Source: Fidelibacterota bacterium (lineage in GTDB: Bacteria > Fidelibacterota > Fidelibacteria > Fidelibacterales > Fidelibacteraceae). From it: 38,800 nucleotides of DNA. Shown piece after piece: positions 1 to 9,885 of this stretch. The position numbers were made by a program, and so were the translations under genes. The stretch covers positions 1 to 38,800 of the forward strand of contig JAIPIT010000009.1 of NCBI GenBank assembly GCA_021734505.1, read 5' to 3'. The notes below the pieces were generated by a model. That model saw nothing but the letters and a program-made list of their open reading frames with translations. It searched no databases and had not been told where the DNA came from. Position 1 is the stretch's first letter. Every line of letters begins with the position of its first letter.

Positions 1-1925
1 TGGGCGCAGCTTTATCGGTTTCACTTGTAAAGATCGGTCGCTTACCCGGTGAGAGTATTGCGGACTTGACAAAATATATCAATTCGGACAAAGCTTTGGC
101 TATTATGGCGGGCATATTGCTCTCGGTTGTCATAGCGTTTACGGTTGGCAGTATGGTCCAATTTTTCACCAGAATGATCTTTACATTTAAATATGAAAAA
201 GCCTTGTCGCGTTATGGTGCTATTTGGGGCGGATTGTGTATAGCCGTCATTACGTATTTTATTCTGGTCAAGGGGGCAAACGGATCATCTTTTATGACCG
301 CGGAAGCCAAGATGTGGATACAATCGAATACCTGGCTGATACTTGGTCTTTCCTTTGTCGGGTGGACGATCATCATTCAATTGCTAAGATGGACCATAAA
401 AGTAAACATTCCCCGTTTGATCATTCTTATCGGTACTTTTTCGCTTGCTTTTGCCTTTGCCGGCAATGATCTTGTGAACTTCATCGGCGTACCTCTTGCA
501 GGGTTTAAGGCTTTTCAGACCTTTTCGGCCGTACCCGGTGCGGATCCGCATTTATTCCCCATGAACTTTATGTCCGGTACAATCAAAACCGAAACGTATT
601 TGCTTCTGATTGCAGGTGGTATCATGATCGCGACATTGTGGATGTCTAAAAAATCACGTCATGTAAGCAAAACGGAATTAAATATTGCCCGACAGGGGAT
701 CGGTGAAGAGCGTTTTGCCTCAACCGGTATTTCGCGTACGGTGGTTCATTCTATCGTTGTGATCAATGAGTTTTTCAGAAAGATCATTCCCTTACAAGTT
801 CAACATAAGATCAATGAACGTTTTTCCCGGCCTGTCATGAATTCGGAATCAGAAGCCCAATCTTTTGATATGATACGCGCATCCATGAACTTAACGATCG
901 CAAGTAGTTTGATCGCGCTTGGGACATCTCTTGAACTTCCCCTCTCTACCACCTATGTTACATTTATGGTATCTATGGGAACCTCTTTGGCGGACAGGGC
1001 TTGGGGACGGGAAAGTGCCGTTTACCGCATGTCCGGTGTATTCACCGTGGTTGGCGGTTGGTTCCTTACCGCCATTATTGCCATGCTTGTTTCAATGTTA
1101 TTTGCCTTGCTTATCAATTGGGGTGGTATTGTTGCTACGATCCTTCTTGTCGCTTTTGCAATCTTTGTATTGTTCAAGACTTTTATCAGTCACAGAAAAA
1201 ACGAAAAAGTGGAAGCTGCGCTTCATGAAGATGAAGACAACTATGACATTTTCAATATGTGCAATCATCATACCGTCAAGATCCTGGACCTGATCCCCGA
1301 GCTGCTGGATAAGAATATCAAAGCATGTTATAAAGAAGACCGGAAAAAGATCAAAGAATTACAGGAACAAGTGAAATTCCTGATGCTGGATACAAAGAAC
1401 AGAAAGAATGCTTTTACTGTCCGTCTTAGAGAAATTGAGGAAGATTCGTTGGAATTTGGACATTTTTACTTGCAGATGCTGCATTACATCCGCGAGTTCT
1501 CACACAGCATCAATTATGTGGTCGATGCATCCTATGAACATATTTATAACAACCATCGGGGCATCAATAAAGAGCAGAACGAAGAGCTTGAATATCTTTG
1601 CGAACATTTGGAAGATATTTTCAAGGATGTTAAAAAAACGATCATGAATCAAAATTTTGACAAGAAATCAAAGATCAAACATAAGCAGGAAAAACTTCTG
1701 GACCACATCAGTGACTGCCAAAGCAATCAGGTTAAACGCATAAAACATGGAGAAACCAATACAAGGAACTCAATGTTATATATGACCACCCTTTTCGGTG
1801 TAAGGGATCTGCTTGTTCATGTGATACGATTATTAAAGGTTCAAAGTAAGTTTTTGCCAAAACTTGAATCCAATAAAGAGCGGGACAAAGATGATGGTCC
1901 TGTCCAAACCCAATTACCTTTATAA
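1..1925 (+). CDS. PiT-family inorganic phosphate transporter with C-terminal PhoU-like coiled-coil region (5' partial at window edge)
   Basis: Reading frame is open from base 3 (GAALSVSLVKIGRLPGESIADLTKYINSDKALAI) and aligns with the interior of the downstream paralog, so the listed start at 66 is internal. Motifs GNDLVNFIGVPLAG and LPLSTTYVTFMVSMGTSLADRAWGRESAVYR are PiT-like. Confidence 0.9.
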   Translation, partial: GAALSVSLVKIGRLPGESIADLTKYINSDKALAIMAGILLSVVIAFTVGSMVQFFTRMIFTFKYEKALSRYGAIWGGLCIAVITYFILVKGANGSSFMTAEAKMWIQSNTWLILGLSFVGWTIIIQLLRWTIKVNIPRLIILIGTFSLAFAFAGNDLVNFIGVPLAGFKAFQTFSAVPGADPHLFPMNFMSGTIKTETYLLLIAGGIMIATLWMSKKSRHVSKTELNIARQGIGEERFASTGISRTVVHSIVVINEFFRKIIPLQVQHKINERFSRPVMNSESEAQSFDMIRASMNLTIASSLIALGTSLELPLSTTYVTFMVSMGTSLADRAWGRESAVYRMSGVFTVVGGWFLTAIIAMLVSMLFALLINWGGIVATILLVAFAIFVLFKTFISHRKNEKVEAALHEDEDNYDIFNMCNHHTVKILDLIPELLDKNIKACYKEDRKKIKELQEQVKFLMLDTKNRKNAFTVRLREIEEDSLEFGHFYLQMLHYIREFSHSINYVVDASYEHIYNNHRGINKEQNEELEYLCEHLEDIFKDVKKTIMNQNFDKKSKIKHKQEKLLDHISDCQSNQVKRIKHGETNTRNSMLYMTTLFGVRDLLVHVIRLLKVQSKFLPKLESNKERDKDDGPVQTQLPL

Positions 1926-2108
1926 CGATATGTATATGAGCAATATTCTTATCTTTCAGACACAGGACATTGCAAATATATTTCCATTGGATCTTCTTTC
2001 AAATTCAATTTATAACATGCAAAACCGGGCGTTGTTTTTTTTCACAAGAAAGTGTTTTGTCAACATCAAAGTGTGCATTATATTCTATAACACATATAGG
2101 AGAAAATC

Positions 2109-4370
2109 ATGACAATATATATCATTATGGTGATTTTATTGTTCTTTCTGGCAGCCTCAGATCTAATGGTTGGCGTAACCAACGATGCCGTTAATTTTTT
2201 AAATTCGGCGCGTGGCGCAAAAGCTGCGAAAAATTGGGTGATCATGATCATTGCTTCTGTCGGGGTATTCGTGGGCGCTACCTTTTCAAGCGGAATGATG
2301 GAAGTGGCCCGAAAGGGAATATTTCATCCTCAGGAATTTTTCTTTTCCGAGATCATGATCATTTATTTGGCTGTTATGCTTACCGATGTCATACTTCTGG
2401 ATGCTTATAATTCTCTGGCCTTACCCACATCAACCACGGTATCGATCGTATTTGAATTATTGGGTGCTGCCGTTGCCGTATCCTTGTTAAAGATCGGACG
2501 GAATCCGCTCGAAACTTTATCGGATCTACCCAAATATATAAATTCTGACAAGGCCTTACTGATCATATCGGGAATTTTGCTATCCGTTATCATTGCCTTT
2601 ACGGTGGGGGCCATCGTTCAGTTCCTCACCCGGATGATCTTTACTTTCAAGTATAAGAAGAATCTTGAGCGTTTTGGGGCGATCTGGGGTGGTATTTGTA
2701 TTGCTATCATCACCTTTTTTATTCTGGTTAAAGGTGCCAACGGTTCCTCGTTCATGACAGCCGAAGCCAAAGTATGGATCTCGGAAAACACCTGGCTGAT
2801 ACTTGGTGTTTCTTTTGCAGGATGGACGGTGATCATTCAACTTGCAAAATGGATATTCAAGATCAATGTACCCAGAATGATCATTCTATTCGGTACCTTT
2901 GCATTGGCTTTTGCTTTTGCCGGGAACGATTTGGTTAACTTTATCGGTGTTCCTCTTGCCGCATTTAAATCATTCCAGGGTTTTGCCGCAGTTCCAGGTG
3001 CCGATCCAACTACATTCTCTATGGCTTTTCTATCGGGTAAGGTCCAGACCGAAACCTATATGTTGCTGATCGCAGGTGCGATCATGGTCATAACCCTATG
3101 GACGTCCAAAAAATCAAAACATGTCTCAAAAACAGAATTGAATATAGCAAATCATGACTCTCAGGATGAACGTTTCGGTTCAACGGGTTTATCCCGGTCC
3201 ATTGTCAGAATGGCAGTGAATATTTCGCAAGTATTGCAAAAGATATTCCCGGAGCGGATCAGGAATATCGTCAATAGCCGCTTTTCACGTCCTGTAACGA
3301 CCAACGAAAATGAAGCACAGTCATTTGATATGATCAGAGCTTCCATGAACCTGACGGTTGCTTCATCTTTGATCGCGCTGGGTACATCTCTGGGTTTGCC
3401 TTTATCAACGACCTATGTAACCTTCATGGTTTCGATGGGCACGACATTGGCTGACCGGGCATGGGGACGGGAAAGTGCCGTATATCGTATTACCGGTGTG
3501 ATCACTGTTGTTGGAGGATGGTTCCTGACGGCGATCATTGCATTTACCGTATCCGTGATCTTTGCCATATTGCTGGATCTGGGCGGCATTTATTCGGTGA
3601 TCGCTTTATTTGGTCTCGCGCTTTTCTTGCTTTACCGCACCTATTGGGTTTTTAGAAAAAATGAAAAGACAAAAGTAGAAGCTATTATCGAAGAAGAAGG
3701 CAATGATATTCTTGAGTTATGCAATGCTTATACAACCAATATCCTTGATCTGGTACCTGAGATGTATGAACAAACGATCGATGCTCTGTATAAAGAGGAC
3801 CGAAAGAAGCTGAAAGAATTGAAGACCCAGGCAAAAGATCTATTGATGAAAACCAAAAACCGCAAGAACAATTTCACGACCCGTTTGCGGGAAATAGAGG
3901 AAGACTCTCTGCAATACGGTCATTTTTATCTGCAAATGCTTCATTATATTCGCGAATTTTCACGCACATTGGATGATATGATCTCTGTTTGTTATGAGCA
4001 TGTGGAGAACACGCATTATGGAACAAGCAAAATTCAAAATGACGAATTGATCAAACTCACGGAAGAATTAAAGTATATTTATACCTCTATCAGTAATATG
4101 ATCAGAGAACAGAATTTTGAGATGAAAGAATCATGTAAAGACAAACATGAAGAGTTGCTTGAAACAATCGTTGAATTTCAAAAAAATCAGGTTAGAAGAG
4201 TAAAGCATGATGAAAATGCCCATACCCGCAATTCGGTATTATATTTGACTTTATTGTCAAACTCAAAAGATCTGATAGTTGATGTCATTCGTTTGTTGAA
4301 AGTGCAAAGTAAATTCATGGTTGCCGAAGAAGAAGGAATTGTGGCCGTTCCTCATTCCGATTTAACTTGA
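2109..4370 (+). CDS. PiT-family inorganic phosphate transporter with C-terminal PhoU-like region (paralog of preceding gene)
   Basis: 753 aa; SDLMVGVTNDAVNFLNSARGAKA, GNDLVNFIGVPLA, LPLSTTYVTFMVSMG; preceded by AGGAG-like RBS; highly similar to the upstream CDS over its whole visible length. Confidence 0.93.
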   Translation: MTIYIIMVILLFFLAASDLMVGVTNDAVNFLNSARGAKAAKNWVIMIIASVGVFVGATFSSGMMEVARKGIFHPQEFFFSEIMIIYLAVMLTDVILLDAYNSLALPTSTTVSIVFELLGAAVAVSLLKIGRNPLETLSDLPKYINSDKALLIISGILLSVIIAFTVGAIVQFLTRMIFTFKYKKNLERFGAIWGGICIAIITFFILVKGANGSSFMTAEAKVWISENTWLILGVSFAGWTVIIQLAKWIFKINVPRMIILFGTFALAFAFAGNDLVNFIGVPLAAFKSFQGFAAVPGADPTTFSMAFLSGKVQTETYMLLIAGAIMVITLWTSKKSKHVSKTELNIANHDSQDERFGSTGLSRSIVRMAVNISQVLQKIFPERIRNIVNSRFSRPVTTNENEAQSFDMIRASMNLTVASSLIALGTSLGLPLSTTYVTFMVSMGTTLADRAWGRESAVYRITGVITVVGGWFLTAIIAFTVSVIFAILLDLGGIYSVIALFGLALFLLYRTYWVFRKNEKTKVEAIIEEEGNDILELCNAYTTNILDLVPEMYEQTIDALYKEDRKKLKELKTQAKDLLMKTKNRKNNFTTRLREIEEDSLQYGHFYLQMLHYIREFSRTLDDMISVCYEHVENTHYGTSKIQNDELIKLTEELKYIYTSISNMIREQNFEMKESCKDKHEELLETIVEFQKNQVRRVKHDENAHTRNSVLYLTLLSNSKDLIVDVIRLLKVQSKFMVAEEEGIVAVPHSDLT

Positions 4371-4427
4371 TAAGAAGCGAACTTATTCTTATAATTCGCG
4401 AATTGACATGAACAAAATGGAGGAAGC

Positions 4428-6626
4428 ATGTTAGGAATTCAAAACAACTTATTTTGGCTCGTTCCAGGTACCGCGATCATCGCATTGGGATTCGCTTGGT
4501 TTTTCTTTAAACAAATGATGAAAAATTCCGAGGGAACCCCAAAAATGGCTGAAATTGCCGCACACGTTCGCAAGGGTGCTATGGCATATCTTAAACAACA
4601 ATACAAAATTGTAATTATTGTATTTATTGTTCTCACCCTATTATTTGCCTTAATGGCTTATGTGTGGAAAGTACAGAACCCCTGGGTTCCATTTGCTTTC
4701 CTATCAGGTGGGTTCTTTTCAGGTTTGGCCGGGTTCTTTGGCATGAAAACAGCAACTTATGCTTCTGCGCGTACGGCTAATGCCGCTCGCGAATCTTTAA
4801 ATAAAGGTTTGCAAGTCGCTTTTCGTTCCGGCGCTGTTATGGGTTTGGTTGTTGTCGGTTTAGCTTTACTGGATATATCGATCTGGTACATTGTATTGAA
4901 TACTTTTGTTAAGGGTGGTGATCCTGCACATAATATGGCAATTATTACAACAACCATGCTGACCTTTGGTATGGGTGCTTCAACACAAGCGCTATTTGCT
5001 CGTGTTGGTGGCGGTATTTTTACTAAAGCTGCCGATGTTGGTGCTGACCTTGTAGGTAAAGTTGAAGCCGGTATCCCGGAAGATGATCCCCGTAATCCAG
5101 CCACTATCGCCGATAATGTAGGTGACAATGTGGGTGATGTTGCCGGTATGGGTGCAGACCTTTACGAATCGTATGCGGGTTCAATTCTTGCTACGGCCGC
5201 TTTGGGCGCTGCGGCATTTATGCACGATACCACTATGCAGGTTTCTGCCGTATTTGCTCCAATGATCATTGGTGCTGTTGGTACCCTACTTTCGATCATC
5301 GGTATTTTTGCTGTGCGTACAAAAGAAAATGCGACACAGAAAAATTTATTAAGCGCGCTGGGTCGTGGTATAAACTTAAGCTCAGTCCTCATTATGGTCC
5401 TTTCTTTCTTCATTTTAAAAATCCTTAATCTGGAAAATTACGTGGGTGTCTGGTTATCGATTGTTATCGGTTTGATCACCGGTTGGGCAATTGGGAAAGA
5501 AACCGAATACTTTACTTCTGCAGCATACAAACCGACTCAAAACATAGCCAAACAATCCGAAACAGGTCCGGCCACTGTTATTATTAACGGTATTGGTACA
5601 GGTATGCTTTCAACAGCTTTTCCTGTTATGACCATTGTTGTTGGTACAATTTTAGCTTACTTAACTTCAGCCGGTTGGAACTTTGAAAATATGTCCATGG
5701 GTCTTTATGGTATTGGTATTGCTGCGGTTGGTATGCTTTCAACTCTTGGAATTACCTTGGCAACGGACGCATACGGCCCCATTGCCGATAATGCAGGCGG
5801 TAATGCTGAAATGGCCGGTTTGGGCGAAGAAGTCCGTAACCGTACGGATGCACTGGATTCATTGGGCAATACAACCGCTGCAACCGGTAAAGGTTTTGCC
5901 ATTGGTTCTGCAGCTTTGACTGCTCTTGCCCTACTTGCTTCATACATTGAAGAGATCAAGATCGGCTTGATCCGTATTGGTGAAACAACCTTGATTGTTG
6001 GTGAAAAAGTAATACCGACCGTTACGGCGACACTTTCAGATTTTATGACTTATTATAATGTTACCCTGATGAACCCGAAAGTTCTGATGGGAATGTTCAT
6101 TGGCGCTATGATGGCCTTTATGTTCTGTGGTTTGACCATGAACGCAGTTGGTCGTGCCGCAGGTGCGATGGTGGATGAAGTCCGCCGTCAGTTCCGTGAT
6201 ATTAAAGGGATTCTTACCGGCGAAACAGAACCGGATTACGCAGCATGTGTTGCTATTTCAACCAAAGGTGCACAGCGCGAAATGTTGTTACCTTCCTTGT
6301 TGGCAATTATTGCCCCGGTAACAGTGGGACTCATTTTTGGCGTGTCCGGTGTCATGGGTCTTTTGACCGGTGGCTTGGCAGCCGGATTTGCATTGGCAAT
6401 CTTTATGGCCAATTCCGGCGGTTCATGGGACAATGCAAAGAAATACATTGAATCCGGCGCCCATGGCGGCAAAGGTTCAAAAGCACATGAAGCTGCCGTT
6501 ATCGGCGATACAGTCGGTGATCCTTTTAAAGATACTTCCGGTCCGAGTTTGAACATTTTGATCAAGCTGATGACCATGGTCGCTATTGTAATGGCCGGTT
6601 TGACTGCCAGCTGGTCGCTGATGTAA
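4428..6626 (+). CDS. hppA: Membrane-bound ion-translocating pyrophosphatase, K+-dependent, probably Na+-pumping
   Basis: 732 aa; [53 protein letters not shown] and [17 protein letters not shown] signatures; [10 protein letters not shown] (Ala/Gly at the K+-dependence positions); GGAGG RBS. Confidence 0.95.
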   Translation: MLGIQNNLFWLVPGTAIIALGFAWFFFKQMMKNSEGTPKMAEIAAHVRKGAMAYLKQQYKIVIIVFIVLTLLFALMAYVWKVQNPWVPFAFLSGGFFSGLAGFFGMKTATYASARTANAARESLNKGLQVAFRSGAVMGLVVVGLALLDISIWYIVLNTFVKGGDPAHNMAIITTTMLTFGMGASTQALFARVGGGIFTKAADVGADLVGKVEAGIPEDDPRNPATIADNVGDNVGDVAGMGADLYESYAGSILATAALGAAAFMHDTTMQVSAVFAPMIIGAVGTLLSIIGIFAVRTKENATQKNLLSALGRGINLSSVLIMVLSFFILKILNLENYVGVWLSIVIGLITGWAIGKETEYFTSAAYKPTQNIAKQSETGPATVIINGIGTGMLSTAFPVMTIVVGTILAYLTSAGWNFENMSMGLYGIGIAAVGMLSTLGITLATDAYGPIADNAGGNAEMAGLGEEVRNRTDALDSLGNTTAATGKGFAIGSAALTALALLASYIEEIKIGLIRIGETTLIVGEKVIPTVTATLSDFMTYYNVTLMNPKVLMGMFIGAMMAFMFCGLTMNAVGRAAGAMVDEVRRQFRDIKGILTGETEPDYAACVAISTKGAQREMLLPSLLAIIAPVTVGLIFGVSGVMGLLTGGLAAGFALAIFMANSGGSWDNAKKYIESGAHGGKGSKAHEAAVIGDTVGDPFKDTSGPSLNILIKLMTMVAIVMAGLTASWSLM

Positions 6627-6650
6627 ACGATCATTATAAATTTTGAATAT

Positions 6651-6683
6651 AAAGCCCTGTTCGTTTGAGCGGGGCTTTTTTTT
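6651..6683 (+). terminator. Rho-independent terminator downstream of hppA
   Basis: AAAGCCC...GGGCTTT stem followed by T8 run. Confidence 0.85.
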
Positions 6684-6691
6684 CATTCGGC

Positions 6692-6740
6692 GATCCGTGA
6701 CCTGTGACTCATGACCCATAATCTATGATCAGTTAATAGG
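6692..6740 (+). repeat. Degenerate 7-bp tandem array (array A)
   Basis: gatccgt|gacctgt|gactcat|gacccat|aatctat|gatcagt|taatagg; heptamer phase is kept for 7 units. Confidence 0.7.
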
Positions 6741-6754
6741 GGCAGTATAAAGAG

Positions 6755-6827
6755 AAGAATCAAGAGACAATAACCAACATCCAAATATGTTCGTCCTTCT
6801 CATGTATCTTGTCTCTTGAATCTTGAT
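6755..6827. repeat. Inverted repeat built from degenerate 7-bp units (array B)
   Basis: aagaatcaagagacaa (6755-6770) versus ttgtctcttgaatctt (6809-6824): inverted match 15/16; right arm reads tcatgta|tcttgtc|tcttgaa|tcttgat. Confidence 0.6.
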
Positions 6828-6882
6828 GAACAAATCATTACATTAAAAAGTTAATAAAAAATAATAATTAACAGGGAAGCAT

Positions 6883-8112
6883 ATGAAACGTCTTTTGATC
6901 AGTCTATTGATGGTCTCTTTCATACTTGCAATGCCACCCAAAGTAAAATTGGGCATTGATGTACTGGAAGAACGGGGTTTTGATATTTTAAAAGGGAAAA
7001 GAGTCGGTTTAATAACCAATCAAACGGGGGTTAGTCAGGATCTTCGGTCAACGGTCGACATTCTCTTTGAAGCACCTGAGGTTAATCTTGTGGCACTCTA
7101 TGGTCCGGAGCACGGTGTCCGCGGAGGTTATGATGCCGGAGAAGGAGTTGGAAATACGATTGATCCCGCCACCGGTGTTACGGTGTTTTCTTTATATGAT
7201 GGCTCTACCAGCGGGCCCTCAGAAGAATCGTTAAAAAATGTCGATGTGCTTGTTTTTGATATTCAGGACATTGGTGTTCGGTCGTATACGTATATAAGTA
7301 CAATGGGTTATTGCATGGAAGCAGCTGCGGAATACGGGAAAGAATTCATTGTTCTCGATCGCCCGAATCCGCTGACCGGAAATATCGTAGAAGGAACAAC
7401 CGCAATAGATGGATTTCATTCCCCGGTGAGTGCTTACAAGATCCCTTATGTTCACGGATTGACCATCGGCGAACTCGCTCGCGTTTATAATGAAGAAGAG
7501 CTTTTAGCCAACAAGGTCAAATGTGATCTGACCGTAGTACCCATGAAGGGTTGGAAACGGAAGATGTCCTTTGAAGATACCGGTTTGAAATGGCTTCCTT
7601 CTTCACCGCATATTCCCGAGGGCGATACTCCCTCTCATTGTGTTGCAACAGGAATTTCGGGCGAATTATATCTGATCAATGTCGGTATCGGTTATACGGT
7701 TCCGTTCAAATGCTTTGCCGCTGAATGGATCCAAACACAAGAACTTTGCGATGCAATGAATGATCTGGAACTTGAAGGGGTTATTTTCACGCCGGTCGCC
7801 TATAAGCCATTTTATGGTGCACATCAGGGCAAACTGGTTCAGGGAGTTCAAATATTTATTACGGATTTCAGAAAAGTCGAATTGATGAATTTACAATTCC
7901 GTTTTATGGAAGTTCACCACAAGCTTTACCCCGAACATGATATATTTAAACTTAGCGAAGATCGTTGGCGTATGTTTGATATGGTTTGCGGGACAGATGA
8001 AATTCGTAAAACATTCATGAAAAATTATCGATTTGAAGATATCAGATCAATATTAAACGGAGATGCACAAGAATTTAAGAACATGTCAAAGAAGTATTAT
8101 TTGTATAAATAA
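6883..8112 (+). CDS. Secreted DUF1343 / NamZ-like exo-beta-N-acetylmuramidase (GH171-type)
   Basis: 409 aa with signal peptide; KVKLGIDVLEERGFDILKGKRVGLITNQTGVSQDLRSTVDIL, YGPEHGVRG, DIQDIGVRSYTYISTMGYCMEAAAE, VLDRPNPLTG are family signatures. Confidence 0.9.
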   Translation: MKRLLISLLMVSFILAMPPKVKLGIDVLEERGFDILKGKRVGLITNQTGVSQDLRSTVDILFEAPEVNLVALYGPEHGVRGGYDAGEGVGNTIDPATGVTVFSLYDGSTSGPSEESLKNVDVLVFDIQDIGVRSYTYISTMGYCMEAAAEYGKEFIVLDRPNPLTGNIVEGTTAIDGFHSPVSAYKIPYVHGLTIGELARVYNEEELLANKVKCDLTVVPMKGWKRKMSFEDTGLKWLPSSPHIPEGDTPSHCVATGISGELYLINVGIGYTVPFKCFAAEWIQTQELCDAMNDLELEGVIFTPVAYKPFYGAHQGKLVQGVQIFITDFRKVELMNLQFRFMEVHHKLYPEHDIFKLSEDRWRMFDMVCGTDEIRKTFMKNYRFEDIRSILNGDAQEFKNMSKKYYLYK

Positions 8113-8341
8113 TAAATGAGTTTATGATTATTTCGCGAGCGATGGTTATTGAATTAAAAACCCGAATATAAATCAATTATGTTATTCCGGATTAAATTTC
8201 CGGGTTATTAAAGTATAAATATATTTTACACCCATAATTTTTTAACTTTTCAATCCTTAAACATCTTCTAACAATTGACTCACAGGCAATTTATGATTAC
8301 ATTCATAAGATAAAGTAAATACTAATTTATGAGGTAATATT

Positions 8342-9493
8342 ATGACAGAATCAAAACGCCTGATCGCATTGGATGTGTTTCGCGGAGCAACTGTTGCCTT
8401 AATGATCCTGGTAAATAATCCCGGTACATGGGGCGCTCAATATGGTGCTTTAAAACATGCTCCCTGGCATGGCTGGACACCCACGGATTTTGTGTTTCCT
8501 TTCTTTCTGTTCATCGTCGGTGTTGCAATGGCATTTGCTTTTAGAAAATATGATTATAAGTTGAATAAAGACGCGACAAAAAAAATCATCAAACGGACAC
8601 TGATCATTTTTGGATTGGGTATTTTCCTTAATTTACTTCGACCCGTAGCGGGAGACACTTTCGGGGAGGTTGTAAAAAATCTCTTCGGAAACTGGCGGCT
8701 TGTCGGCGTGCTTCCCCGGATCGCGCTCTGTTATTTATTTGCCTCATTGCTTGTATTGAAATTCAACAAGAAAACAGTAATGTGGATCGCCGGTGGCATT
8801 CTGGTGGGTTACTGGATACTTCTTGCTACGACCGGTGGATTTGGAATTGAAGATGTATTGGTGCGTAAAGTTGACTTGGCGATTCTCGGTGACGGCCATA
8901 TTTATCATGGTTATCATGATAGTATGGGCGCTCGCATTGCCTTTGACCCCGAAGGATTGCTAAGCACGCTTCCGGCTATTGTTACGACGATCCTGGGATA
9001 CTTCACCGGCATGTTGATTTTGGGAACGCCTGATAAAAAACAATTAGTCAAAAAAATGCTTATTCGCGGAGCGGCTTTTCTGGCTCTTGGATTGTTATGG
9101 GGCCTTTTCTTTCCGATCAACAAACCGATCTGGAGTTCATCTTATGTGATGTTAATGGGTGGCTGGTCGATGCTTTTCCTTGGTGTTTCAATTTTATTGA
9201 TCGATGTATTAGGCTGGAAGAGTGCAACAGAACCCTTTGTGGTATTCGGTTCCAATCCGCTCTTTATTTTTGTTCTGTCTGCCGTATATGCAAAACTGCT
9301 TGCATATATTAAGTTTATACCAATGGGCGATGCAACGGTTGGCCTTAAAACCTGGCTCTTTGCAAAAGTTTTTATGCCCATGGCCAATTACAGTCAGATC
9401 GATGCATCTTTAATGTTTGCCCTGACAACGATCACGATCTTCTGGGCGATCTCCTTGATCCTTTACAGAAAAAAAATATTTATTAAAATATAA
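8342..9493 (+). CDS. NagX / heparan-alpha-glucosaminide N-acetyltransferase-like membrane acyltransferase (DUF5009/COG4299-type)
   Basis: 383 aa, multi-TM; RLIALDVFRGATVALMILVNNPGTWGAQYGALKHAPWHGWTPTDFVFPFFLFIVG. Confidence 0.88.
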   Translation: MTESKRLIALDVFRGATVALMILVNNPGTWGAQYGALKHAPWHGWTPTDFVFPFFLFIVGVAMAFAFRKYDYKLNKDATKKIIKRTLIIFGLGIFLNLLRPVAGDTFGEVVKNLFGNWRLVGVLPRIALCYLFASLLVLKFNKKTVMWIAGGILVGYWILLATTGGFGIEDVLVRKVDLAILGDGHIYHGYHDSMGARIAFDPEGLLSTLPAIVTTILGYFTGMLILGTPDKKQLVKKMLIRGAAFLALGLLWGLFFPINKPIWSSSYVMLMGGWSMLFLGVSILLIDVLGWKSATEPFVVFGSNPLFIFVLSAVYAKLLAYIKFIPMGDATVGLKTWLFAKVFMPMANYSQIDASLMFALTTITIFWAISLILYRKKIFIKI

Positions 9494-9506
9494 AAAGGAG
9501 TAAAAT

Positions 9507-9884
9507 ATGAAACGTATTCTTACATTATTAGCACTAATTGTGATTGTAGTTATTATTGTTTTTGTAAGTAAAGGCAATAACTTGACAGGTGTATGGGAAT
9601 GTACATCCTATGCTCTTTTGGACAATCAGGATCAAACATGGATAGAACAAGGGTCAGACTTTCGGGATATGTTTGAATTGAAAATACTTGATGATAAAAA
9701 GATCATCGTCAGTACTTTAGGAAATGAAAATGAAGGCACATATACCGTCAACGGTGACACGCTTATTATAACCATTAAAGAAAATAAAACACACTATTTG
9801 CATGATAAAAATACATTGACGTTGGTTAATCATCCGCGTGCAAAGATCGTATACACAAAAGCGGAAAAACCTACAAAGGAATAA
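9507..9884 (+). CDS. Small exported or membrane-anchored hypothetical protein, lipocalin-like
   Basis: 125 aa; N-terminal hydrophobic segment, LTGVWECTSY...GTYTVNGDTLIITI beta-rich pattern; AAAAGGAG RBS; tightly packed between flanking genes. Confidence 0.65.
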   Translation: MKRILTLLALIVIVVIIVFVSKGNNLTGVWECTSYALLDNQDQTWIEQGSDFRDMFELKILDDKKIIVSTLGNENEGTYTVNGDTLIITIKENKTHYLHDKNTLTLVNHPRAKIVYTKAEKPTKE

Positions 9885-9885
9885 T

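Noticed and set aside
4391-4404. AATTCGCGAATT palindrome upstream of hppA, with ATAATTCGCGAA recurring at 20396 upstream of glnN
   Set aside because: A shared 12-mer is expected by chance in 38.8 kb, and a similar ATTCGCGAATT occurs inside the PiT coding sequence; too weak without a genome-wide scan.
4439-6719. Long antisense and alternative-frame ORFs across hppA (for example 4757-5128, 6236-6634 on minus)
   Set aside because: They lie wholly or mostly inside a well-conserved gene, lack recognisable motifs, and are expected shadows of codon bias.
8158-8206. Possible terminator (aacccg ... cgggtt) after the first NamZ-like gene
   Set aside because: Six-bp stem with a long loop and no T-run; insufficient.
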